Source of the DNA: Anaerolineales bacterium
Lineage (GTDB): Bacteria; Chloroflexota; Anaerolineae; Anaerolineales; UBA11579
Assembly: GCA_025808555.1 (NCBI GenBank)
Contig: CP075526.1
Location: 1,256,712 to 1,320,711, forward strand
Length of the DNA: 64,000 bases
Direction of reading: 5' to 3'
In this document: positions 24,129 to 31,809 of the stretch, one piece after another
How positions within the stretch are numbered: the first letter of the stretch is position 1
Layout of the letters: every line of letters begins with the position of its first letter
Position numbers and translations under genes: made by a program
Notes under the pieces: model-generated
Seen by the model: the letters and a program-made list of their open reading frames with translations, nothing else
Database searches by the model: none
What the model was told of the DNA's origin: nothing

Positions 24129-26336
24129 ATGAAGAATGTTAGATTGCAATTCATAGTAATTGCATTGTGTTCAGTAATTTTGGCTGGCTGTGTAGGCGCT
24201 GGAAACCTGGTTTGGTTGGATGAGAACGGCAACGGCATTCAGGATTCCGGCGAGCCGGGGGTTGCTGGCGTTGAGATTACCCTGCATTCTGCAGATGGAG
24301 AGGCGCTAACCAGCGCGGTCAGCGACGCGGATGGCGGCTACGCCCTGTCGGTGCAGTCGTCGGGCGGCGTTTTTTATGTTGCCTTCGAACTGCCAGAAGG
24401 CTACACCTTTACGGAGCCCCTTCAGGGCGATGACCCGGCCCTCGATAGCGATGTTGAGCCCGGCACGGGGCGCACCCGCACGCTTAGCCTATCTTCCGTG
24501 GATGAGACGATCGATGCCGGCCTAGTGCTTTTGGAGACTGGGACGGAAGTGGAGCCCATGGTGGAAGAAGGCCCGGCTCGAGCGGCTATCACTGGCCGCA
24601 GCTGGCTCGACGAGAATGCCAATGGCTTGCAGGACGATGGTGAGCCAGGGCTGGAAGGTGTCTTGGTGCAGTTGCTGAATTCCGACGGCGACGCAATGGA
24701 CGAGAAACACACTGGCCCAGACGGCGAATACATTCTGGATGATGTTGTGACCGAGAGTAATTATCAACTGGCCTTTTTCCCGCCAGAGGGTTATGAGATC
24801 ACTCAGATGGACACAGGGGACGATGACAGCATTGACAGCGATGTTGGCCAACTAAGCGGCCAGACTGCCCTGCACACGCTGGATGCGGAGGGCGCCGTGC
24901 TCGACGCAGGCTTTGTGGCTTCTGGGCCTACAAGCATGGGGCCAGACGAGTTCCCGGCGGGCTACAACCCGCTGACAGGCCAGCCGCTGTGCGAGCCGGC
25001 CGCAGTGGATTGGGGCGTCGTGGGCATCTCCATCTCGCAGTTCCCGCCCGCGGCTACCCGGCCGGCCACTGGTCTGCAGTGGGCGGCCTGGGTGAGCGAG
25101 TGGTGGATCGGCGACGGCGACACGCGTCTGTATGCGCAGTTCTACGGCTGCTATCCCGAGATCGATCTGGATGCGACCCTGGGTGACCAGGCTGGCGACA
25201 GCCAGCCGGAAGTGGGCGACGGTGAGTTCCTCATCGGCGATGTCGCCTGGTATGACCTTAACGGCAATGCCCAGCAGGACGCGGGCGAGCCGGGTGTGCC
25301 GGGCATCGGCGTGGAGTTGATCCTGAGCAGCCAGGTGGTGGCGAGCACGACGACCGACGGCGCGGGCCGCTACTCCTTTGTGGTTGAGCCGCAGTACGGC
25401 TTCACGTACCAGGTGCGTTTCACCATCCCCACCCATTTGCAAACCTTCTACTTTGTTAGCGCCAACCTGGCGGCGGATGATGTGGACAGTGACCCCAACC
25501 CCTCCACTGGCCTGACGGACGGCTTCACCCTGGCCGAAGGGGCCAGCGAGAAGCTGGACATTGACGCCGGCCTGCGCCACTCTATCATCATCGAAGGCGT
25601 ACGCTCCGGCCGCCTGGTGTACGAGGTGATGCGCGGCTACTTTGAGGGCTGCACCGTGATCGCCGGGGCTGATCCCACCGTGCTGGCGCAGATCCAGGTG
25701 TGTGCCCAAGCGGCCAACAATGACGCCAACGACATCGGCGCGGCGGGCATTGACGTGACCAAGCTGCAGGAAGTGGCCGCCAACAACATAAGCATCTACG
25801 GCCCGCCCAACCTGACCGGCAACCTGTTCGACGCCAACCCGCCGGACGGCTGCGTGCCGGCCAACTCGCTGACGATGTTCTACAACATCAACAACCAGAC
25901 CTACTGGAGCTATGACGAGGCGTCTGGCGCCTACATCCGCCACCAGAACACGTATCTTGCGCCGGACGTGCAGGAGGTGAGCACCGAAGCCCTGACTGGC
26001 GAACCGCAGGCGTTTGAGAATGTGATCGTGTTCTTTGTGGAGCACGAGGAGCTCAACGCGGCAGGCACGATCATTGACGTGCACATGGAGAGCCGCAGCG
26101 GCCGCGCCAAGCTGCTGCGTGACGGTATGGTGTGCGACCTGAACTGGTCGACGGTGAACGGCGACTACGAGAAGGAGACCGGCCGCACGCGCCCGATCCG
26201 CTTCGAGTATGCCGATGGCACGCCGTTCCCGCTGAAGCCGGGCCAGCTGTTCCTACACATGGTGCACATCAACGCTGACTTCTTTGAGCCTGAGGCAGGC
26301 TCGGGTGATTGGCGGGCACGCTGGTACACCCCGTAA
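24129..26336 (+). CDS. Lipoprotein with SdrD-B-like domains, one apparently inserted in a DUF3048 (YerB-type) domain
   Basis: The 735-residue protein starts with a lipoprotein signal (VIALCSVILAGC). Three SdrD B-like domains open with WLDENGNGIQDSGEPG, WLDENANGLQDDGEPG and WYDLNGNAQQDAGEPG near residues 28, 155 and 370; such domains bind calcium and act as stiff spacers in cell-surface proteins. Residues about 276-355 (GYNPLTGQPL, ATRPATGLQWA, ARLYAQF-like) resemble the DUF3048 N-terminal part, and 485-735 (FENVIVFF, DGMVCDLNW, FEYADGTPFPLKPGQLFL) its C-terminal part, so the third SdrD-B domain interrupts it. No LPxTG sorting motif is seen despite the nearby sortase. AGGAGG 5 bases before ATG 24129 fixes the start. 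Confidence 0.82.
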   Translation: MKNVRLQFIVIALCSVILAGCVGAGNLVWLDENGNGIQDSGEPGVAGVEITLHSADGEALTSAVSDADGGYALSVQSSGGVFYVAFELPEGYTFTEPLQGDDPALDSDVEPGTGRTRTLSLSSVDETIDAGLVLLETGTEVEPMVEEGPARAAITGRSWLDENANGLQDDGEPGLEGVLVQLLNSDGDAMDEKHTGPDGEYILDDVVTESNYQLAFFPPEGYEITQMDTGDDDSIDSDVGQLSGQTALHTLDAEGAVLDAGFVASGPTSMGPDEFPAGYNPLTGQPLCEPAAVDWGVVGISISQFPPAATRPATGLQWAAWVSEWWIGDGDTRLYAQFYGCYPEIDLDATLGDQAGDSQPEVGDGEFLIGDVAWYDLNGNAQQDAGEPGVPGIGVELILSSQVVASTTTDGAGRYSFVVEPQYGFTYQVRFTIPTHLQTFYFVSANLAADDVDSDPNPSTGLTDGFTLAEGASEKLDIDAGLRHSIIIEGVRSGRLVYEVMRGYFEGCTVIAGADPTVLAQIQVCAQAANNDANDIGAAGIDVTKLQEVAANNISIYGPPNLTGNLFDANPPDGCVPANSLTMFYNINNQTYWSYDEASGAYIRHQNTYLAPDVQEVSTEALTGEPQAFENVIVFFVEHEELNAAGTIIDVHMESRSGRAKLLRDGMVCDLNWSTVNGDYEKETGRTRPIRFEYADGTPFPLKPGQLFLHMVHINADFFEPEAGSGDWRARWYTP

Positions 26337-26358
26337 GCTGAGCACTCCAGACATAAAA

Positions 26359-26390
26359 AAAACAAGAGCCGCGTCAGCGGCTCTTGTTTT
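26359..26390. terminator. Bidirectional terminator overlapping the MFS gene end
   Basis: A 14-bp stem (AAAACAAGAGCCGC and complement) with a GTCA loop and T-runs in both directions ends the lipoprotein gene. On the minus strand it contains the last codons and stop of the MFS gene (stop at 26374-26376). Confidence 0.85.
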
Positions 26391-27627
26391 TGGGTCGGGC
26401 GACGGCCTGGGTCATATTGATGATGCGTTGGAACAGCGCCACGACCGGGGTGAGCACCAGGGCCGAGGTGACCAGCGCGGCGCGCATGGAGTACATGCGG
26501 CCCACGCTGCCGAGGATCGGCCCTCCGCCCAGCTCGCCTAGGGCATCGATCTGGCCGGCCATGGAGAGCACCGTGGCGCGGGACTTGGCGGGGATCTGCT
26601 GGTTGATCCAGGTGCGCGTGAGCGGGAAGGTGACCCGGCGCAGGCCGTTGAAGGCCACCATGGCCACGAGGGCCACGGCGAAGCTGCCGGTGAGCGAGAA
26701 CAGCAGCATGGCGAGCACCATGCCGGCGTACAGCAGCTGCAAGCCGCGCGCCACGGCCGGACCGCGGGTGGTATCCACGGCGCGCTTGGCGATCTGGTTG
26801 GCCAACAGGCCGACCAACAGGAAGATGACGTTGAGCACGCCGAACCACTGAACATTGCTGAGCTGCAGCGAGCCCAGCGCCGGGAAGCTGAAGACCTGCA
26901 GCAGATAAGGCTGGGCCAGGCGATCCCAGGCTTCGCTGTACAAACCTACGAACAAGGCCGCTACGGCAAAGACCATGAGGGCGGCGCTGCGCCGGGCGGC
27001 CTGCAGACCGGCGTTGAAAGTTTTTAACATCGTGCGCCAACCCTGGCGCTCTTTGGCGGGCACGGGCTTGAAGCCGCGCTCGGGCATGGCGAAGATGAGA
27101 AAGATGCCCAGCGCGACCATTACACCGCCGCCAAGGAAGTAGGGGAACGAGAGGCCGAAATGCTCAGCGGTCCATACACCGATAGGGATGCCCGCCAGAC
27201 TGCCGAGAATATCCAACTGGTTGCCAGAGATGATGACAGGGCCTACTTTCTTGGCCCCGACCTCATCCGTGATCCAGGCATCCAGCGCTCCACTGATGAA
27301 GGTGTGCCCGAAACCCCAGACGACCTGGGAGAGCAGGATGATGCTGAACACGGGGACCAGGCCTTCGATGGCGTGGCCGATGCCGAACAGGAATATGCCG
27401 ATGATGATGGATAAGCGGCGGCTATAAACATCCGCTACGACGCCGGTTGGGACTTCGAATAGAAAGATACTGACTTCCAGGGCGGTGCCCAGCAGCACCA
27501 GCTGCAGGGCATCCAGTCCCGCCACCTCGACCCGGTAGACCACGTAGGTGGTGTACATCACCATGGTGCTGAAGCCGAAGGCAATGTAGATGAGACGATA
27601 GATCAGGGCGGCGTTGAACTTTGGCAA
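26374..27627 (-). CDS. Major facilitator superfamily transporter
   Basis: This 417-residue membrane protein has about 12 spans in two halves. The MFS loop 2-3 signature appears as GVVADVYSRRLSIIIG near residue 62, and the second half begins after the basic linker PAKERQGWRTMLKTF near 200. It is probably an exporter or drug:proton antiporter, but the substrate cannot be read. It ends the minus-strand operon heparinase-like, GT4, sortase, MFS, which suggests a surface-polysaccharide link. The last codons lie in the terminator stem. Confidence 0.85.
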   Translation of the reverse strand: MPKFNAALIYRLIYIAFGFSTMVMYTTYVVYRVEVAGLDALQLVLLGTALEVSIFLFEVPTGVVADVYSRRLSIIIGIFLFGIGHAIEGLVPVFSIILLSQVVWGFGHTFISGALDAWITDEVGAKKVGPVIISGNQLDILGSLAGIPIGVWTAEHFGLSFPYFLGGGVMVALGIFLIFAMPERGFKPVPAKERQGWRTMLKTFNAGLQAARRSAALMVFAVAALFVGLYSEAWDRLAQPYLLQVFSFPALGSLQLSNVQWFGVLNVIFLLVGLLANQIAKRAVDTTRGPAVARGLQLLYAGMVLAMLLFSLTGSFAVALVAMVAFNGLRRVTFPLTRTWINQQIPAKSRATVLSMAGQIDALGELGGGPILGSVGRMYSMRAALVTSALVLTPVVALFQRIINMTQAVARPKNKSR

Positions 27628-27651
27628 TGCGTCTCCGTGGAATGGCGAATA

Positions 27652-28581
27652 CTAGCCCGCGTCAGAAATGCGGGTCAGTTCGCCCTGGATGATGATGCGC
27701 TGGGTGTTGATGCGGTACGGGAAGCAGCTGATCAGGGTCAGGGTGGCATCCGGCGTGGGGAACATGACCTGCACAAAGGTAGGCGCCACGAAGAGCTGGT
27801 CGGTCACGGTGTAGGTGTAGCTGTTCTGGGCCGTGTGTACGATGATCTCGTCGCCCGGCTGCAGTTGGTCGAGATGGCGAAAGACCTCGCCGTAGATGTC
27901 GTTGTGGCCGCTGAGGACGAGATTGCCGTTCTGGCCGGGGTTGGCGCTGCCAATGTGCTGGCCCACGCCGCGCTTGAGCGCCTCCCAGTCATCGCCCTGC
28001 ACCACAGGGGCGTTGACTCCGATGGCAGGAATGCTGATGGACATGGCCTGCTCAGGGCCAGGCGTGGGCATCACCAGCGCGGCGGTGTAGGCTTGCAGCA
28101 GCGGGCGCAAGTGGTCAGGAATTTCGGCTTCGTTGGGGGCGGCCGGGTTGTTGGCACTGGGGGCGGTGTGGCCGGAAGGCAACACCACCGGGCCTAACAG
28201 CGGTGCGGGGCTGGCGGTGCCGCCGGCAAAGTTGCTGCTGATCTCGCTGTTGAGCTGGCCAAGCAGATCAAGGCCATTGATGAAGATAAAACCGAGGCCG
28301 ACGACCGCCAACAGCTCGACCGCCAGCAGGGCGCGCTCGGCCCAAAGGCGGGAGCGCTTGTTCTTGGGTTGGGCGAGACGTAGGTCGGGGTCGGCGTGGA
28401 TGCGCGTACCCGCCAGCGGCTCGACGTCAACGCCTTCGGTATCCTCGGCGTCCAGCGGCAGCAGTTCACCTGACTGACTGAAGGCATCGACGCGGCGCTT
28501 GCGATCCGCGGCACGGCGATCCAGCAGCATGCGGCGCAGTTCGCCTTCTTCCAGATTGAGGGTCTTGCTCTTTTTTGCCAT
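27652..28581 (-). CDS. Sortase, class D/E-like transpeptidase
   Basis: The 309-residue protein has a basic N-terminal region of about 90 residues, one membrane span (ALLAVELLAVVGLGFIFINGL, about 95-115), a spacer, and a sortase domain with catalytic His in VLSGHNDIYGEVFRHL, Cys in LTLISCFPY and Arg in NTQRIIIQGEL. It should cleave a sorting motif and join surface proteins to the envelope or to each other. No LPxTG-type substrate is coded in this window, although an SdrD-B lipoprotein lies two genes away on the other strand. It is 15 bases downstream of GT4 and 24 bases upstream of MFS. Confidence 0.9.
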   Translation of the reverse strand: MAKKSKTLNLEEGELRRMLLDRRAADRKRRVDAFSQSGELLPLDAEDTEGVDVEPLAGTRIHADPDLRLAQPKNKRSRLWAERALLAVELLAVVGLGFIFINGLDLLGQLNSEISSNFAGGTASPAPLLGPVVLPSGHTAPSANNPAAPNEAEIPDHLRPLLQAYTAALVMPTPGPEQAMSISIPAIGVNAPVVQGDDWEALKRGVGQHIGSANPGQNGNLVLSGHNDIYGEVFRHLDQLQPGDEIIVHTAQNSYTYTVTDQLFVAPTFVQVMFPTPDATLTLISCFPYRINTQRIIIQGELTRISDAG

Positions 28582-28596
28582 CGACTAAGCGGAATT

Positions 28597-29832
28597 TTAC
28601 TGTCCTTGGGTGGCAACCATTTCCAGCAGCATGGCTTCCAACTGGGAGGCCAGTTGTGGGCGGTTGAAGTGCGCTTCAAGAAAGGCGCGGCCGGCCGCAC
28701 CCATGGCGCGCCCTTGCTCCGGCTGCGTGGAAAGGTGCAACAGCGTAGCGGCCATGGCCTGCGGGTCGCCCGGCGGCACAAAGACGCCAGCGTTGGCATC
28801 CGCCACCACCTGGCGGATCACGCCATCAATGGCCAGGGCTACGGCGCGGCCGGCGGCCAGGTAATCGAAGACCTTGTTGGGGTACACAGTGGCGTACAGC
28901 GGAAGCGGCTTCAGGATGGCGATACACACATCCGCGGCGGCCAGGGCGGTTGCCATGTCCTCTTTGGCCAGCGGCGGGATGAAGCGCACGTTGGGCAGCT
29001 GCATCGCAGCGGCCTGTGCCTGCAAGGCGGACTTGTCTTTGCCATCACCCACCAGCACCAGCTGGATGTTTTCGTGAGCCCGAAGCTGCTCGGCGGCTTG
29101 CAGCAGCACGCCGAGATCATTTGAGAGGCCGTGCGCACCGGCGTAGAGAGCGACGAACTTGCCCTGCAGGGCGTGCTGGGCGCGGAAGGCCGCGCCATCT
29201 GCCTGCGGGTCGAACATGGCCGCATCGGCGCCGTTGGGCACCAGGCGCACGCGGCGTGCGCCGCGGGCCTGCACATGGGCTGTGAAACCGGGCGAGTTGA
29301 GCAGCACAGTGTGTGCGCCGCGGTAAAGAAGACGCTCCAGCCATTCGGAAGCGGCGATCAGTAGAGGATTATGCAGCACGCCCACGGCGATGGCGAAAGC
29401 CGGCCACAGGTCGCGCACCTCCAGCATGAGCGGAGCGCGCTTGAGGCGCGCCAGCGCCCAGGCGCCGGCCGCCTGGAAGATGGGCGGGGTGGTGCCCCAC
29501 ACCACGTCCACGTCCTTGACGCGCAGACCGGCCCAGAAAGCGTTCCACGTGAAGCTGAAGAAGTTGAGGATGCGGCGGGCGAAGCTGCGATGCAAGCCTG
29601 GCAGAGTACGCACGCGCAAAATATTCAGACTGCCGCCGCCGTCAAAGGCGGTGATCTCAATGCCTTTGTTGGCGTCTGTGCCGGTGAGGTAGCTGGTCTG
29701 GCTGGCGATCACGGTCACGCGGTGGCCGTGCTGGGCCAGATAGCGCGCAAATTCATAATGGCGCGTGCCGCCCGCTTCATCCAGGGCCACAAAAGCCTGG
29801 TGCACCAGCAGAATGTGAAGAGATTTGCTCAT
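28597..29832 (-). CDS. Glycosyltransferase family 4
   Basis: This 411-residue GT-B fold protein has the N-terminal LLVHQAFVALDEAGGTRHYEFARYLAQHGHRVTVIAS pattern of WbuB/WcaI-like GT4 enzymes, and in the C-terminal half FVALYAGAHGLSNDLGVLLQAAE, VLVGDGKDKSALQ and KVFDYLAAGRAVALAIDG, the nucleotide-sugar site. It probably adds a sugar to a lipid-linked glycan in the cytoplasm. Its ATG overlaps the heparinase-like gene by 4 bases and sortase follows closely, so it belongs to an envelope-glycan operon. Confidence 0.9.
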   Translation of the reverse strand: MSKSLHILLVHQAFVALDEAGGTRHYEFARYLAQHGHRVTVIASQTSYLTGTDANKGIEITAFDGGGSLNILRVRTLPGLHRSFARRILNFFSFTWNAFWAGLRVKDVDVVWGTTPPIFQAAGAWALARLKRAPLMLEVRDLWPAFAIAVGVLHNPLLIAASEWLERLLYRGAHTVLLNSPGFTAHVQARGARRVRLVPNGADAAMFDPQADGAAFRAQHALQGKFVALYAGAHGLSNDLGVLLQAAEQLRAHENIQLVLVGDGKDKSALQAQAAAMQLPNVRFIPPLAKEDMATALAAADVCIAILKPLPLYATVYPNKVFDYLAAGRAVALAIDGVIRQVVADANAGVFVPPGDPQAMAATLLHLSTQPEQGRAMGAAGRAFLEAHFNRPQLASQLEAMLLEMVATQGQ

Positions 29833-31718
29833 TTTGGAAACACGAAGCGGGTGGTGACGGCTTGCAAGGCGTCACCTTCCAGCTCGACGACCAATGCTAA
29901 TGCAGGTTGCTTGCTGGCATAGGTAGGCGAGATCCAGCCCGCGGTGGGGCTGGCGGCGGCTGTGCCATACACGCGCTTTCCGGCGCGCAGCAGGCTCAAC
30001 GCGTGACCCGCCACCTGGATGCTGATGCGGCCTTGGGGGCTGCGTAGATGCAGCGTATCGCCAGCCACGCGCCAGGGCCAGTCTGGCAGCAGCCAGTGCA
30101 GCCGAGCGCGATGGTTTGTAACATCGCCCAGCACTTCGTCCTTCACTATCCATTCGTGCTTGCTTGCTTGCACGCTGCGGCGGTGGGTCAGGCAGCGGCG
30201 GCGGTAGCCGTTGTGCTGTGCCACGGCGCGCTGCGGGCTGTGCTGTAGCACGGTGGCCTGGGCCCAGTCCAGCCATAGGAAGCGGCCGGCGCGGCTCATT
30301 TGCTCGGCATCGTCGAGCATGAGCGTGTTGTGGACTTCCGTGCCCGCCAGGGCGTTGTTCCATGGGTTGGGCGCGTTATATAAGTACGTACCCGCATCCT
30401 GCGCAATGTTGAAGCCACGCCACCACAGGTCGAGATGCAACTGGTCGGCATGGCCGGGGCGACCGTCAAAATGGGCGGCGCGCAGATAGGCCCATGAATC
30501 TCTGTTATCCAATCGCAGTGGAGCTTTTGCTTTGCCTGCTCGTTTGCTGACTGTCTTCAGCTTGCCTTGCAAGCCAAGCCAGAGGCGCAGCTCATCCCAC
30601 GCGCCAGGTTGCAGGCCAGGCAAGTTTAGCGCCGCAGCGGCGGCTTGTAGCGCGGGGCGGTAGTCGTGGAAGGCCAGCACGCTGAACGGCAGGATGTACG
30701 CGCCGTCATTGGGACCGAGGTTGGCGGCCTGGCCACTGTCTTCGTCTAGCAGGCCGAACAGCCAGGTGCAGGCGGCGCGCAGCGATGTCAACGTGTGGCC
30801 GGGCAGCGGCTGGCCTTCGGCAGCCGCCAGCTGCATGGCCCAGACGGCGAGTTGCAACATCAGGCGCTGATAATTGGCGCTGTGCTGGCTGTAGGCGCCA
30901 TCTGCCGCCACCTGGTGGCGGATGCCTTCTATAAAGTTGGCGCGCCCTGTGGCGCGCCACGCGCTGGCCTTGGGGTGCTGGGGCAGCATCAGCCCGGCAG
31001 TCCATAAGCCCACCGCTTCGCTCAGCAGGTGATTGTTGTTCTGTGCACGAGCATAGCTGAGGCTGGGCGGGATGCGCTCGGCGTGGCCGGCCAAAGCCTG
31101 GCTGAGCCAGGCTGCTCGCTCTGGCGTGCTGGCCTTGGCTTGGGATATCAGGATGTAGCTGAAACTGAGCGAGATCAGGCGCAACGCCACTTCCTGGGCT
31201 GATGACCAGTGTGGGCCAAGATTTGGGGGGTTGTGGCGGACAAAATGCTCTACGCGCCGCCATAACCCCTCGGCGTAGCGTTCTTCACCGCTCAGCCAAT
31301 AAGCGCGTGCCAACAAAGTGGCCCAGCCCAGACGGCCCACCTCCCAGACCAGCTTGATGTCGCTGCCGTCTGGCATGGCACGGGTGTAGGCGCTCCAGTG
31401 CTTGAGCACACCGCTGAGCTTGACCTTGAGCGGGCGCGGTTCACCGCCAAACAGGCGTACTCGGTTGCGAAGCACTGCGTCCGCCTCGGCCAGCACGGCT
31501 TTGGCCTGCTGGCCGAGCAGCTTGCGCAGCGCGGCCGGCTGGGCCGGCTGCAGGAGGCGTACGAGCGGCCCGCTGGGCTGCGGCCGCCCACCCGGCGGGG
31601 TTTGGGCACGCAGCCAACCGCTGCGCAGCTGCAGCGCATACAGCCCGTACTGCGCCAGGGCGCGCGGGCCTAGCTGCCACAAGGCTTTGAAGATGGTTGC
31701 GGGGCTGCGGGCGGCCAT
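29829..31718 (-). CDS. Heparinase II/III-like polysaccharide protein
   Basis: This 629-residue protein has the two-part layout of heparinase II/III family proteins often found beside GT4 genes: an alpha-helical toroid (LGPHWSSAQEVALRLISLSFSY, ARAQNNNHLLSEAVGLW, HSANYQRLMLQLAVWAM) and a C-terminal beta region (PGHADQLHLDLWWRGFNIAQDAGTY, with His and Tyr as candidate catalytic residues). It may cleave or process an acidic polysaccharide. No signal peptide is evident. ATG 31718 is preferred over the much longer open frame because it starts the recognisable sequence and follows TACAAT by 10 bases; it heads the operon. Confidence 0.85.
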   Translation of the reverse strand: MAARSPATIFKALWQLGPRALAQYGLYALQLRSGWLRAQTPPGGRPQPSGPLVRLLQPAQPAALRKLLGQQAKAVLAEADAVLRNRVRLFGGEPRPLKVKLSGVLKHWSAYTRAMPDGSDIKLVWEVGRLGWATLLARAYWLSGEERYAEGLWRRVEHFVRHNPPNLGPHWSSAQEVALRLISLSFSYILISQAKASTPERAAWLSQALAGHAERIPPSLSYARAQNNNHLLSEAVGLWTAGLMLPQHPKASAWRATGRANFIEGIRHQVAADGAYSQHSANYQRLMLQLAVWAMQLAAAEGQPLPGHTLTSLRAACTWLFGLLDEDSGQAANLGPNDGAYILPFSVLAFHDYRPALQAAAAALNLPGLQPGAWDELRLWLGLQGKLKTVSKRAGKAKAPLRLDNRDSWAYLRAAHFDGRPGHADQLHLDLWWRGFNIAQDAGTYLYNAPNPWNNALAGTEVHNTLMLDDAEQMSRAGRFLWLDWAQATVLQHSPQRAVAQHNGYRRRCLTHRRSVQASKHEWIVKDEVLGDVTNHRARLHWLLPDWPWRVAGDTLHLRSPQGRISIQVAGHALSLLRAGKRVYGTAAASPTAGWISPTYASKQPALALVVELEGDALQAVTTRFVFPK

Positions 31719-31728
31719 GACTGCACAG

Positions 31729-31802
31729 ATTGTAGCCGCCGGAGGCATGGCGGCTGCCTTAATCGCGTACACACATTGCGGGCGCAAAGCTCGGGTTAGA
31801 AT
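31729..31802. promoter_or_regulatory. Divergent -10 boxes of the heparinase operon and VWA-FHA gene
   Basis: Minus strand: TACAAT (31734 to 31729), 10 bases before ATG 31718. Plus strand: TAGAAT at 31797-31802, 7 bases before GTG 31810. Neither gene has a Shine-Dalgarno sequence, so both mRNAs look leaderless. The two genes share this 91-base region. Confidence 0.6.
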
Positions 31803-31809
31803 GCCGCAA

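Noticed and set aside
31402-31809. N-terminal extension of the VWA-FHA protein
   Set aside because: It runs antisense to the heparinase-like gene and precedes the signal peptide, which must be N-terminal.
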